Shown piece by piece: positions 7,763 through 15,910 of a DNA stretch of 60,966 nucleotides; the first letter of the stretch is position 1, and the number at the start of each line of letters is the position of its first letter. The position numbers and the translations under genes were made by a program. The stretch lies in NCBI GenBank assembly GCA_016290335.1, contig JAEETM010000012.1:1-60966 (forward strand), written 5' to 3'. The DNA comes from Treponema sp. (GTDB taxonomy: Bacteria > Spirochaetota > Spirochaetia > Treponematales > Treponemataceae). The notes beneath the pieces are model-generated. The model did not search any database, was not told the DNA's origin, and saw only the letters and a list, made by a program, of their open reading frames with translations.

Positions 7763-9678
7763 AAAAAACTTTTATACTTTTTCTTATACTGTGCACTTTT
7801 TTATTCACTATATACTCACAATCACACTTTTCTACCCAATCACATCAGGAAGCTGTAACAAATATAATTGATTTTTCACCTAAAAACTCCAGCGACACTT
7901 ATTACCTTAGCTCTGGTGATGACGGCTTTTTGATTAATTGGTCAGATGATAATCAGGGTGAGCATTATCAGATTACTGATGTTGGAATTAAGCTGATTGC
8001 TGTTTCGCCAAATGGTAATGATATTGCTGTTTATGAAAGTGATGGTGGTTCTGTTAATAAAGTAAGCATCTGGGACTGGAAAAAGCTTACAAGAAAATGG
8101 CAGAAAAAATATACAGATTCCATCACTTCACTCGCCTTTTCTTCTAAGGGAACTTATCTTATTGTTGGAACTGCAACTGTAGATGGAGCTGAGTTCTTTA
8201 ATACTTCAAATTGGACAAAAGTTAATAAAGTTAAGTCAAATACCGGAATTGTAAATTATATACAGACAAGTGGAACAGAAAAAACTGTAGTTTTCTATTC
8301 TCCTTCTGGCTATCTTTCTTATTACAATATGCAGAATGGTCAGCTTAAAGAAAAGTTTTTGATTCCTCAGGGACTTTCGCAGACACTTCTTTTTAACGAC
8401 AGCATCTTTTTTGCAGGTGTAAGGGATGATGTAATTTACGTAATAAATGCTTACAAGGGAACTACAGTTTCTACAATCAATGCAAAAAATCCAATTATTC
8501 TTTCTTCATCTGAAGATAACAATCTTTACTATCTGGAATATGATGGTAAAAATAATTATGAAATTAAAATGCTGGAAAATCTGCCGGACCAAAGAGTTTC
8601 GAATCCGCGAATTGTAAAAAGCATGAAAGGTCCTCGTGGAAATGCTGCAATTACAACAGGTAAGAAAATCAATGCAGAAATAATTCTTGGAAGCAAAGCC
8701 GGAGCAATTTACAAGCTTGATACAGAACCGACAACTACTGTAGCTTCTATGTCTGAAATTACTGAAAATACTTATTCAAAGATTTATGATATGGAACCGG
8801 CACCGGAAGATTTTTACTTCCTTACAGAAAAAGCAATTTTCAAATCTTCTTATGATTCAGGACTTGTTGATAAGCTTGCCGCTACAGATGGTCAGACAAA
8901 CATTATAACTAATACAGACAATAAAGTTATTTTATGGACAAAGGGCTCACGAAATCCTGTTGTTCAGATGGATTTGAGCAGAAAAACAAAGGAAACTTTA
9001 TTTACTCCAAAGAGCAATATCCAGTCATTAAGACTTTCTTCAATTGGTGATAAAAAGTATTTGATTGAAATTGAAAGTAATACAAGTGTAAACCTTTATA
9101 ATTTTGCAAACAAGAGCTTTATGGAAGTTTATTCTGGTACCGGTATTCAGGATGCAATCTTAACTGATGACGGAAATATGTACATTGCAAAAACTGCAGC
9201 TACAAATCCTAAGGTTCCACTGCTCTGCGTAAATCTTGAATCTTTGGAAACTGTTCCTATGTCGCTTATCGGTAATGTTTCTTATGCGCTTAGTACAGAT
9301 GGAAAAATTATTTACGGTATTGTTTTACAGTCTGATGAAAATATCCGCAACACTTATGTTTATTCTTTTAATACTGCAACTAAAAAGGCGACTAATATTT
9401 TGAAGTTTTCCGAAGAGGATTCTGAGGCCTTTACATATCTTTACGGCAACGCCCTTTATACGAACATTGGCAAGAACAAGGTTTACTGCTACAACATTGC
9501 AAGTAAAAAGCGATTCAGCTATAACCGTTCAAGCTCCATTCCATTCAGAATTACGCAGAATGGAAACAGAGTTGTAATTCTGAATAATAACGGCAGTATT
9601 TCGTGGTGCAGTCCGACGGGGTCTAATCTGCTTGCTGACTGGTATTTGACGAAAGATGAACAGTGGTATGAATTTTAG
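7759..9678 (+). CDS. Secreted WD40-like beta-propeller protein
   Basis: The 639-residue protein starts with a signal peptide (residues 1-20). It continues with repeated beta-strand blades such as GDDGFLINWSDD and SVNKVSIWDWKKLTRKW, whose W-rich ends are those of WD40-type propellers. There is no catalytic motif. It overlaps rseP by 4 nt (ATGA), so it is the last gene of the operon and presumably made in step with RseP. A periplasmic scaffold or envelope-sensing role is an inference. The gene ends before a hairpin facing the convergent glgA. Confidence 0.8.
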   Translation: MKKTFILFLILCTFLFTIYSQSHFSTQSHQEAVTNIIDFSPKNSSDTYYLSSGDDGFLINWSDDNQGEHYQITDVGIKLIAVSPNGNDIAVYESDGGSVNKVSIWDWKKLTRKWQKKYTDSITSLAFSSKGTYLIVGTATVDGAEFFNTSNWTKVNKVKSNTGIVNYIQTSGTEKTVVFYSPSGYLSYYNMQNGQLKEKFLIPQGLSQTLLFNDSIFFAGVRDDVIYVINAYKGTTVSTINAKNPIILSSSEDNNLYYLEYDGKNNYEIKMLENLPDQRVSNPRIVKSMKGPRGNAAITTGKKINAEIILGSKAGAIYKLDTEPTTTVASMSEITENTYSKIYDMEPAPEDFYFLTEKAIFKSSYDSGLVDKLAATDGQTNIITNTDNKVILWTKGSRNPVVQMDLSRKTKETLFTPKSNIQSLRLSSIGDKKYLIEIESNTSVNLYNFANKSFMEVYSGTGIQDAILTDDGNMYIAKTAATNPKVPLLCVNLESLETVPMSLIGNVSYALSTDGKIIYGIVLQSDENIRNTYVYSFNTATKKATNILKFSEEDSEAFTYLYGNALYTNIGKNKVYCYNIASKKRFSYNRSSSIPFRITQNGNRVVILNNNGSISWCSPTGSNLLADWYLTKDEQWYEF

Positions 9679-9726
9679 CGTTCCCGATAGTTCTATGTTT
9701 ACCGTCCATTTTATCTAGGAACGCTT

Positions 9727-9752
9727 GCAGTTTTGCATCCGTGCAAAACTGC
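9727..9752. terminator. Bidirectional hairpin between convergent operons
   Basis: GCAGTTTTGCA and TGCAAAACTGC form a perfect 11-bp stem around TCCG. The right half of the sequence recurs at 9776-9794. It lies between the ends of the beta-propeller gene and glgA, which converge, and there are T-runs inside the stem arms. An outer imperfect pair AGCGTTCC (9678) / GGAACGCT (9718) precedes it. A terminator role is inferred from position. Confidence 0.55.
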
Positions 9753-9804
9753 TATCACTGGTTCGATTTCATTATTGCATCCGTGCAAAACTGCGGTCAC
9801 TCGT

Positions 9805-11295
9805 TTAGTGCCAGTCGGCGGTGTTGATGCCACAGCCGCGCATTAGGGCTTCAGAGTAGACTGATTCGTAGCCACGGACTGAGAGTTCCCAGCTGAAGTC
9901 TTTTTGCATGCCGCGGAGCTGCATTTGTTTGATGTGGTCTTTTTTGTTATAATAGGCATACAAAGCCCAGCCTACGGTGTCGTATATGGCGCCAGGAGTA
10001 AGGGAATCGAAGAGAAAGCCTGTTCCTTCTCCTGTTTCCTGATTGTATTGTTCTACGGTGTCGGCAAGACCGCCTGTTCTGCGAACGATTGGCAACGTTC
10101 CGTAAAGCATTGAATACATCTGATTTAAGCCGCATGGTTCGTAGCGTGAAGGCATTAGGAAGAAATCTGAGCCGGCTTCTATTAAATGGCTGAGAGATTC
10201 ATCGTAACCGATATAGGCACGCAAGTTTGGAAGCTGCTTTTGTAGAGTTCTGATTTCGTCTTCGCACCATTTTTCGCCGCTACCAAGAATTGCAAACTGG
10301 ATTTCCATTGTGTTACAGATGCTGTAGATTGAACCGTAAGTTGGGGCAAAAACTTCTGCAATACCCTTCTGGTCTGCAAGACGTGTAATAATTCCTACTA
10401 CCGGTACATCAGGGATTTCTGGAAGTCCCATTCGTTTCTGGAGTTCTTTTTTACACTTTGCTTTATTTGCAAGATTCTTATAATCATAATTTGCAGGAAT
10501 GAGCTTGTCTTTTGAAGGATTCCAGGTTTCCAGATCACAGCCATTAAGAACACCGCGGATTACATCTGAACGAACACGAAGAAGTCCGTCCAAGCCGAAT
10601 CCGCCGTCCATGGTCTGGATTTCTTTTGCATAAGTTGGTGAAACGGTTGTAATCATATCGGCACAGGAAAGAGCGGCCTGCATAAGATTGATGGAACCGT
10701 TGCGTTCAAAGCCTGCACCGTGATAAAGCTGCCAGTCAATTCCAAGAGCCGGGAAAGAATCCTTACCATACCAGCCCTGATAGCCAAGATTATGAATTGT
10801 GAAAACAGAAGCTGTATGTGCAAAATAACCGTTACGGCAAACGTGTTTTAAGAGAACAGGTACAAGCGCACAGAACCAGTCGTGGGCGTGCATAATATCA
10901 GGATACCAGCCTAAAAGTCGGCAAATCTGGAAGGCACCGTGACAAAGAACGGCTGAACGGTAGGGATTATCGTGGAAATCGGGTTCATATTTTGTACCAT
11001 AAATACCATCACGGCCAAAGCTCTGTTCGTGGTCAATAAAATATACTGGAACTTGAGAGCCAGGAAGATTTGATTCGTAAACTTTTACCCAGGTTTCAAC
11101 CTGGCCTGCCGCTACTGCAAGAGGTGCTTCTATTGGCTTGAGCTTGGAACGATCAATCTTATAATAACGCGGCATAACAATTCTTACGTCGTGACCAAGC
11201 TTTTTAAGTGAAATAGCGAGTGCCGAAACAGCATCAGCCAATCCACCGGTCTTTGCAAAAGGTACAGTTTCTGAAGTTACCATTAAGATTTTCAT
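9805..11295 (-). CDS. glgA: Glycogen synthase (ADP-glucose type)
   Basis: The 496-residue GT5 enzyme has the ADP-glucose-binding KTGGLADA at residues 15-22. Further motifs are HAHDWF, TIHNLGYQGWY, GCDLETWNP and the C-terminal PSRYEPCGLNQMYSM. It elongates alpha-1,4-glucan for storage in the cytoplasm. The start at 11295 has AGGAGG 9 nt upstream. It is convergent with the rseP operon and lies 87 nt downstream of an aminotransferase, with a hairpin in that gap, so separate transcription is possible. Codon style matches the Treponema part of the window. Confidence 0.96.
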   Translation of the reverse strand: MKILMVTSETVPFAKTGGLADAVSALAISLKKLGHDVRIVMPRYYKIDRSKLKPIEAPLAVAAGQVETWVKVYESNLPGSQVPVYFIDHEQSFGRDGIYGTKYEPDFHDNPYRSAVLCHGAFQICRLLGWYPDIMHAHDWFCALVPVLLKHVCRNGYFAHTASVFTIHNLGYQGWYGKDSFPALGIDWQLYHGAGFERNGSINLMQAALSCADMITTVSPTYAKEIQTMDGGFGLDGLLRVRSDVIRGVLNGCDLETWNPSKDKLIPANYDYKNLANKAKCKKELQKRMGLPEIPDVPVVGIITRLADQKGIAEVFAPTYGSIYSICNTMEIQFAILGSGEKWCEDEIRTLQKQLPNLRAYIGYDESLSHLIEAGSDFFLMPSRYEPCGLNQMYSMLYGTLPIVRRTGGLADTVEQYNQETGEGTGFLFDSLTPGAIYDTVGWALYAYYNKKDHIKQMQLRGMQKDFSWELSVRGYESVYSEALMRGCGINTADWH

Positions 11296-11331
11296 GTCAT
11301 CAAACCTCCTGTGTTTGAGTTTTCAGTGATA

Positions 11332-11354
11332 CAAGTTTTGCTATGCAAAACTTG
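11332..11354 (-). other. Perfect hairpin upstream of glgA
   Basis: CAAGTTTTGC and GCAAAACTTG form a 10-bp perfect stem around TAT. The core TTTTGC/GCAAAA is the same as in the hairpin past the other end of glgA (9727-9752), so glgA is bracketed by two related hairpins. It may end the aminotransferase transcript or act in the glgA leader. Confidence 0.5.
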
Positions 11355-11382
11355 AAGCGGACCATGTAACAGTTATTCGCTA

Positions 11383-12579
11383 TTAATAAGCATTCGGGTC
11401 CGCTACAGCTCGTTTGAAAGCTTCCTTACTGTTTAAAATTGTTTTTTCGCTGCAGCAATAGGCGATTCGGAACCAGCCTTTTCCGCCGAAGCCGGAACCT
11501 GGAGCGCACAGAATATTGTATTTTTTAAGATGATTTGTAAAAGCCATATCATCATCATTCCAGCCATCAGGTACTTTTACAAAAAGATAGAAGGCTCCAT
11601 CAGGAACAGCGTATTTTAATCCTGCATAATCCATAACTTCGCAGATTTCGTTGCGGCGTTTTTCGTAAAGGCTGTAATCGCAGGGGGCATTCCAGCTTTT
11701 TGCAATAACCTTCTGGAATAAAGCAGGAGCATTTACAAAACCTAAGATTCTTGTTGAAAAAATTGCAGCGGCTATGAAATCTTTTGCTTCAGGACATGCA
11801 GGATTTATACAAATATAACCTATTCTTTCTCCAGGCAGGCTGAGATTTTTAGCAAAAGAAGTTACAACTACAGCATAAGGATATTTTGGGAAAACTGAGG
11901 CAACCTTTTTACCGTAAGTGATTGCGCGGTAAGGTTCATCGCAAATTATGTAAGGATAGCGGCCTGTTTTATTACCGTGTGCTTCAAGAACGCTTACAAC
12001 TGCCTGGATTTCTTCATCTGAATAAATGCGTCCGGAGGGATTATTCGGCGAATTGATTAAGATTGCAGCTGTTTTTTCATTTAAAGCTGCTTTTATTGCA
12101 TCTGCATCGAGGCCGAAATCATCTTTAGTTTTTACACGGACGATTTCACCGCCACCATTATGAATGTAATGATCATACTCTGTAAAATAAGGGCACGGTA
12201 CAATTACTTCATCACCATCGTTTAAAAGTGATTTTAGCGTAACGTTTAATGCACCGGCAGCACCAACAGCCATAACAACATTTGAAAAATCAACCGGAAC
12301 ACCCTGCTCCAGCGATGTTTTTTGTGCCATTGCTTGGCGGGCTTCTTTGTAACCAGCATTTGGCATGTATCCGTGACAAAGATGGGTCTTATCTGCGGCA
12401 ACAAGCTTTATCTGCTCGACAACTGGCTCAGGAGGGTCTAAATCTGGATTACCAAGACTGAAATCAAATACTTTATCTTCTCCGTATTTCTGTTTTAATA
12501 AATTGCCTTCTTCGAACATTTTGCGGATTACACCGGCAGAAGGACTTTCAACTAGTTTTTTAATATTTTGTGAAATCAT
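11383..12579 (-). CDS. Class I/II PLP-dependent aminotransferase
   Basis: The 398-residue enzyme has the fold-type I layout. It shows FSLGNPDLDPP for substrate entry, GAAGALN for phosphate binding, NSPNNPSG, CDEPYRAI, and the Schiff-base lysine in TSFAKNLSLPGERIGY. It is closest in style to bacterial aspartate or aromatic aminotransferases of the AspC/AAT type; the substrate is not decidable here. I take the start at 12579 (MISQNIKK), not the upstream ATG at 12597, because TATAAT (12591-12586) lies between them. There is no Shine-Dalgarno sequence, and the predicted transcript start falls on the A of the ATG, so the mRNA is likely leaderless. Confidence 0.9.
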   Translation of the reverse strand: MISQNIKKLVESPSAGVIRKMFEEGNLLKQKYGEDKVFDFSLGNPDLDPPEPVVEQIKLVAADKTHLCHGYMPNAGYKEARQAMAQKTSLEQGVPVDFSNVVMAVGAAGALNVTLKSLLNDGDEVIVPCPYFTEYDHYIHNGGGEIVRVKTKDDFGLDADAIKAALNEKTAAILINSPNNPSGRIYSDEEIQAVVSVLEAHGNKTGRYPYIICDEPYRAITYGKKVASVFPKYPYAVVVTSFAKNLSLPGERIGYICINPACPEAKDFIAAAIFSTRILGFVNAPALFQKVIAKSWNAPCDYSLYEKRRNEICEVMDYAGLKYAVPDGAFYLFVKVPDGWNDDDMAFTNHLKKYNILCAPGSGFGGKGWFRIAYCCSEKTILNSKEAFKRAVADPNAY

Positions 12580-12585
12580 GCAAAT

Positions 12586-12594
12586 ATTATAGCA
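12586..12594 (-). promoter_or_regulatory. Extended -10 promoter giving a leaderless start
   Basis: On the minus strand TGCTATAAT is a perfect extended -10 element. Its 3' end is 6 nt before the ATG at 12579, so initiation 7 nt downstream falls on the start codon. No good -35 box is seen, as is common with extended -10 promoters. Confidence 0.65.
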
Positions 12595-12698
12595 CATAAA
12601 TTAAAGTTAGAAAATAAAATGAATTCTAAATACTGTATGAAAGTGTACGAAAAATACTATCACAAAGAACCAGATAGACACTTTATAAACACTTAAAC

Positions 12699-12849
12699 AA
12701 AAAATAGCTCCCAGTCGAGTTACGTCTTTCAAAACCGCACGTTCACGTGCTACACGCTGATGTGCCTTGTAATTATATACGTTTGCCGCTAAAGCGGCAG
12801 CACATCAGAGTGTTTTTGAAAGACGTCCCTCTCCTTCGCGCTATTTTTT
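12699..12849. repeat. Large interrupted inverted repeat (foldback or structured RNA)
   Basis: Three arm pairs nest around one centre. They are AAAAAATAGC (12699) with GCTATTTTTT (12840), ACGTCTTTCAAAA (12722) with TTTTGAAAGACGT (12814), and CTGATGTGCC (12757) with GGCAGCACATCAG (12796). A further small stem TGCCGCT/AGCGGCA sits near the centre (12784-12799). No open reading frame covers it. It could be a palindromic non-autonomous element or a structured non-coding RNA, ending in a T-run on the plus strand. Confidence 0.6.
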
Positions 12850-12998
12850 TTGAACACTTTTTTTATATGTATCCTTTTATTTTATAACATATTTTTATTG
12901 AGGGGCCTTATTTGGGGGGGGGCGTTGCGTGGGTGTCCCCTGCTGAGGGGATAGCGGAAAAGACCGCAGCGAAGCGAGGACTTTGGAGAGCAAGGGGA
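12850..12998. other. Left junction of the island: AT-rich then G-rich patch
   Basis: AT-rich DNA to about 12900 gives way abruptly to a G-rich stretch. This includes a run of eight G (12915-12922 region), short hairpins (CCCCTGCTGAGGGG, GCGGAAAAGACCGC) and then aldo-keto reductase coding sequence. The 8-mer TTTATTGA at 12894-12901 also occurs at 30938-30945, just outside the other island end. No gene is seen. Confidence 0.5.
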
Positions 12999-13040
12999 GA
13001 CCCCGTTAGGCAGCGTGTAGGTTTCGTTTAAGATTGACAT
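12999..13040 (-). pseudogene. N-terminal stub of a split aldo-keto reductase gene
   Basis: On the minus strand ATG at 13040 follows GGAGG by 8 nt and reads MSILNETYTLPNGV before entering unrelated G-rich sequence. This matches the usual beginning of small aldo-keto reductases (first strand, then NGV-K-P-LGLGTW). The body of such a gene, beginning GLGTWF and lacking its start, lies at 30118-30934. The stub follows the cyclophilin-like gene by 20 nt, the normal operon position. I infer that the two pieces were one gene, separated when the island inserted; about five codons are missing between them. Confidence 0.7.
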
Positions 13041-13060
13041 AGTGTTATCCTCCATTCTGA

Positions 13061-13558
13061 TTATTCCGGAAGGGAAAGTGTGATTGTCACATTCCCGTCA
13101 CCGAGTATCTGTTTCAATTCTTCCTGCGTTATGTCATTGATGTGTCCGAGCTTCGTAAAATCATAGTGATTGGTATCGTAATACACGACAAAGCTGCTTC
13201 CCATAAAGAGTACAAGGTCTCCTGGTTCAGTAGTCAGATCCGTATTGTTGGAAGGAAGTCCTTTCCATAGCATTCCGACCTTTTCCATACCGCCATAGTC
13301 TCGCATATTAATGGTTATCGGTCCCCAATTCAGAAGGTGCTTCAATGCGGAAGCCGAAGAATTGTTCTCCATTGTCGCCGTATATGTCTGCCCGTTTATG
13401 TTAAGGTTCATCTGATACTCTCCCTCCGGGCGGACGTGCAGGTATCCGAACGGAGTAAATAACCAAAGAGCGATGACCACTATAACAGCAATGATTATGA
13501 TCGGAATCATCCGCTTTCTCATTTTTCTCCTGATATCTGTTTTTCGCTGTTCATCCAT
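13061..13558 (-). CDS. Membrane-anchored cyclophilin-like domain protein
   Basis: The 165-residue protein has a basic N-terminus, one membrane helix (about residues 17-36) and an external domain. That domain reads INGQTYTATMENNSSASALK, then MRDYGGMEKVG, PGDLVLFMGSSFVVYY and LGDGNVTITLSLPE. This is the small cyclophilin-like fold (Cyclophil_like2 type), not a proven prolyl isomerase. It is strongly similar in sequence to the C-terminal domain of the lipoprotein at 28719-29306. GGAGG precedes the start by 7 nt. It lies between the bicupin gene (12-nt gap) and the aldo-keto reductase stub, in one minus-strand operon. Confidence 0.8.
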   Translation of the reverse strand: MDEQRKTDIRRKMRKRMIPIIIIAVIVVIALWLFTPFGYLHVRPEGEYQMNLNINGQTYTATMENNSSASALKHLLNWGPITINMRDYGGMEKVGMLWKGLPSNNTDLTTEPGDLVLFMGSSFVVYYDTNHYDFTKLGHINDITQEELKQILGDGNVTITLSLPE

Positions 13559-13570
13559 ATGGTTCCTCCG

Positions 13571-14449
13571 TCAAAGCGATTCATACTGTTTTTCGTCCAC
13601 CGCTTCCAGCCATACGTTTTCCGTATTTTCACCGGGGACTTCAATGGACAGATGCGAGAACCACTTGTCCCTCTTGGCACCGTGCCAATGCTTGACCCCT
13701 GCAGGAATATAGACGATACTGCCTTTTTTAAGGCTTTGCGCTTTTTTGCCTTCTTCCTGATACCAGCCTTCGCCCGCTGTGCAGACAAGAATCTGACCTC
13801 CGTCCTTTTTGGCCTTATGAATATGCCAATGGTTGCGGCATCCCGGCTCAAAGGTTACATTCGCCACAAACGGCCTGCCTTTCTCAAAAGGAGTCAGCGG
13901 ATTCAGGAAGCTCTCACCATCAAAATATTGCGCGAAGTTCACATTCGGCTGTCCCTTGCCGAAAACATTCTCCCTTACAAATGCAGAGTCTCCCGCTGGC
14001 TGCCATGCTTTATATTCAGGAAGCGCTGCATATTCTTCTTCTGAAACCGGACGAACAAATTCGTTCTTCAGATTTTCTCCGCCTATCTCCACGGCGATAT
14101 GGGAGAACCAGCTGTCCTTTGCCGCGCCGTGCCAGTGAAGCACATCCGTGGGGATACTGACAACCGAGCCGGGTACCATACGGATCGGCTCTTTACCTTC
14201 CTCCTGATACCAGCCTTCACCGGCAGTGCAGATGATGATCTGGCTGCCACCCGTCGTTCCGCGATGGATATGCCAGAAGCACCTTGCTCCCGGTTCAAAG
14301 CTGACATTTGCGAGCATCATTGCATGTCCCGCCATCTTCAGCGGCTTCATATAGGTCTTCCCGGTCATGTTCTTGGCAAACATCACGTTGTAGATGCCGG
14401 TTCCGAGATAGTTTTCCTTCTTGAATTCTTTTTTCTCTATTGTTTTCAC
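13571..14449 (-). CDS. Bicupin protein
   Basis: The 292-residue product is an internal duplication of two cupin domains. Domain 1 has WHIHRGTTGG, GEGWYQEEGK and HWHGA. Domain 2 has WHIHKAKKDGG, GEGWYQEEGK and HWHGA. The conserved histidines and glutamates are metal ligands of cupins, so each half probably binds a metal. The start is GTG at 14449, with AAGGAGG 9 nt upstream; no better ATG is present. Bicupins of this kind sit with carboxymuconolactone decarboxylase and aldo-keto reductase genes, as at the other end of the island. A role in detoxifying small oxidised or electrophilic metabolites is inference. Confidence 0.85.
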   Translation of the reverse strand: MKTIEKKEFKKENYLGTGIYNVMFAKNMTGKTYMKPLKMAGHAMMLANVSFEPGARCFWHIHRGTTGGSQIIICTAGEGWYQEEGKEPIRMVPGSVVSIPTDVLHWHGAAKDSWFSHIAVEIGGENLKNEFVRPVSEEEYAALPEYKAWQPAGDSAFVRENVFGKGQPNVNFAQYFDGESFLNPLTPFEKGRPFVANVTFEPGCRNHWHIHKAKKDGGQILVCTAGEGWYQEEGKKAQSLKKGSIVYIPAGVKHWHGAKRDKWFSHLSIEVPGENTENVWLEAVDEKQYESL

Positions 14450-14524
14450 GGTGGATTCCTCCTTTTAATGTCCACGTGTTGATTATTCGTTCTACGGATA
14501 GTATGATGGGGAAAAGAAGCAAAT

Positions 14525-14540
14525 ACAATCTCCAGATTGT
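14525..14540. promoter_or_regulatory. Candidate operator of the TetR-type regulator
   Basis: ACAATCT-CC-AGATTGT is a perfect two-arm palindrome (7 bp each) in the 149-bp divergent region between the bicupin and TetR genes. Its size and position fit a TetR-family operator controlling both directions. It has not been tested; only the symmetry and position support it. Confidence 0.5.
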
Positions 14541-14598
14541 TATTCATGGCGATTACGCCACACATATTGAAAAGTGGATATTTTAAGGAGTGATTTTG

Positions 14599-15159
14599 AT
14601 GGAAAGAAAAACAGACCTACGTGTTCTTAAGATAAGGAATGCGATAAAGAATACTTTCAAGGAAATGGTCATGGAGATGGATGCATCTGACATACAGATC
14701 AAGGAACTGACAGAGCGGGCCATGATCCACCGCAAGACGTTCTATCTGCATTACACCTGCATAGAGGCCTTGTACGAGGATATTCTTTCCGAGCTCTCAG
14801 AGGAATACTATAAGACCATCGACACAATACCGACTGATGCTCCGTTCACGGAAGTCAACCGCGTATTCTTTGAATTTATGGCTTCTCAGGAACCATATAT
14901 GGAGAAGATCGTATGTGATCCCAGTTACCGTGAGTTCTCAGACAAATTCTTCATGTCTATGTTGCAACACAATCGTGCCCGCCATAACCCTTATGCGGCT
15001 TTTTCAAAAGAGGAGCAGAATATCATCAATACCTTTCTCGGGATCAGCTCCGTCAATCTCTACAGACACTGGGTACAAGATAAAAAGAGTCTCCCTTTGA
15101 AACATCTGATCGATCTGTCCGGAAAACTCTTTTATAGTGGTATCTCTTCAGTTTTATAA
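14599..15159 (+). CDS. TetR/AcrR family transcriptional regulator
   Basis: The 186-residue protein has an N-terminal TetR DNA-binding domain. KIRNAIKNTF is helix 1, IQIKELTERAMIHRKTFYLHY is the helix-turn-helix, and a helical ligand-binding domain follows. The ATG at 14599 is favoured over GTG at 14590 because AAGGAG (14585-14590) then sits 8 nt upstream. It is transcribed away from the bicupin operon across a region with a palindromic site, the usual arrangement of a local repressor. The inducer is unknown. Confidence 0.88.
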   Translation: MERKTDLRVLKIRNAIKNTFKEMVMEMDASDIQIKELTERAMIHRKTFYLHYTCIEALYEDILSELSEEYYKTIDTIPTDAPFTEVNRVFFEFMASQEPYMEKIVCDPSYREFSDKFFMSMLQHNRARHNPYAAFSKEEQNIINTFLGISSVNLYRHWVQDKKSLPLKHLIDLSGKLFYSGISSVL

Positions 15160-15166
15160 CGTCCTA

Positions 15167-15334
15167 TTATGGGTTCAGGATAATAACCGCAGCCAAAACC
15201 AGCGTAATCCCTATCCCCGATAAAACCGTTAATGTTTCTGAGAAATATATGATTCCGACAAGCGTTGCTACAACAGGTTCTATAGTTGCTATTATTCCGG
15301 TATAATCCATTATCCGTTTATTCTTAGCAACACA
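15167..15334 (-). pseudogene. C-terminal remnant of an EamA/DMT transporter
   Basis: Read on the minus strand, the frame ending at 15167 gives MDYTGIIATIEPVVATLVGI, then IYFSETLTVLSGIGITLVLA and AVIILNP before a stop. This is the typical last part of a ten-helix drug/metabolite transporter of the EamA family, with the conserved E-P-V after the ninth helix. The frame closes upstream (TAA at 15335), so roughly four fifths of the gene are missing. It lies just 7 nt past the TetR stop, convergent to it, and was cut where the repeat-rich zone begins. Confidence 0.65.
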
Positions 15335-15380
15335 TTACATATTTCGCTATTACTCTGCACAATCCATAAAGAACGAACGC

Positions 15381-15405
15381 AATTGTCGTCAAAACTGTCG
15401 TCAAA
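15381..15405. repeat. Tandem 12-mer repeat, copy A
   Basis: Two adjacent copies of a 12-mer (TTTGACGACAnT on the minus strand) form a 25-bp unit identical to that at 15784-15808 and one mismatch from 28636-28659. In two places the minus-strand frame ends FDDSFDDN or DNSFDDN, so it could be the last codons of deleted integrases. It could equally be a recombinase-binding repeat. Confidence 0.6.
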
Positions 15406-15470
15406 ACCGTTCTTTCAGACAAACAAAAATCCCGAAAGCCCGTCATATAAGGCTTTCAGGATCTCAAATT

Positions 15471-15492
15471 TGGCGGAGACGGAGGGATTCGA
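15471..15492. repeat. tRNA 3'-end-like attachment repeat, copy A
   Basis: The first 22 bp of the 26-bp repeat seen at 15650 and 28501 occur here. On the minus strand it reads as the T-loop (TTCGAAT-like) followed by acceptor strand GTCTCCG and CCA, that is, the 3' end of a tRNA. No matching 5' half is present, so this is not a complete tRNA gene. Confidence 0.6.
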
Positions 15493-15649
15493 CCGACAGC
15501 TGCGACTTAAGTCTTGCTGTCTGATACCTTGCAAGCATCCGCTTGCTGCGGTCACGCATACGCACGAAGCATCCCCCGGATGCTTCTCTTCGGCGTCTGC
15601 TCCCCTCACGGGTTCGAATCCCCCTCACAAATTCATCTATAACTTGTTA
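15493..15649. other. Structured tRNA-like debris, no gene
   Basis: This stretch holds several hairpins: GACAGC (15495) with GCTGTC (15516), and GAAGCATCC (15566) with GGATGCTTC (15578). It also contains a second T-arm-like sequence on the plus strand, GGGTTCGAATCCCC, near 15611. It looks like rearranged tRNA-derived attachment-site sequence. No reading frame or full cloverleaf is convincing. Confidence 0.45.
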
Positions 15650-15675
15650 TGGCGGAGACGGAGGGATTCGAATTA
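15650..15675. repeat. 26-bp direct repeat, copy B (putative att)
   Basis: A 26-bp sequence starting TGGCGGAGACGG and ending TTCGAATTA is identical to 28501-28526. Both copies are followed 134-135 bp later by the tandem 12-mer, with diverged but alignable sequence between (CTTTCAG, GTCAGTCC). This is the layout of the two ends of an integrated element targeting a tRNA 3' end. It brackets 12.9 kb. Confidence 0.7.
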
Positions 15676-15783
15676 GATAAATTTAATTCCATCCTATCCG
15701 AAACAATAAAATACGTAGCTTTCAGACTACAAAACAAGTCATTTTGAACGGGTCAGTCCATTTATTCCATTCTTTCTGGAGCT

Positions 15784-15808
15784 AATTGTCGTCAAAACTG
15801 TCGTCAAA
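15784..15808. repeat. Tandem 12-mer repeat, copy B
   Basis: This is an identical 25-bp copy of the repeat at 15381. On the minus strand the frame reads NGIKYHHW, then DLLHLFDDSFDDN and a stop, and closes upstream within about 35 codons, so no intact integrase is present. Confidence 0.6.
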
Positions 15809-15910
15809 TAAATGTAGCAGATCATATGTTAATACTGTCCAATGGTGATATTTTATTCCATTAGGGTGTAACACTTTTTCACCCAGTCCATATTATTGAA
15901 ATCTGATCAT

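Noticed and set aside
12580..12597. Start of the aminotransferase at the upstream ATG 12597
   Set aside because: The -10 box TATAAT lies between this ATG and the next, and the six added residues do not match the family.
15471..15675. A complete tRNA gene (Ser or Leu type) on the minus strand
   Set aside because: T-loop and acceptor 3' ends are present, but no matching 5' acceptor strand, D-arm or clean anticodon stem; only attachment-type 3' fragments are supported.
15383..15676. Open frame of 97 codons on the plus strand
   Set aside because: It runs through tRNA-like hairpins and repeats, has no ribosome site and no protein-like composition.
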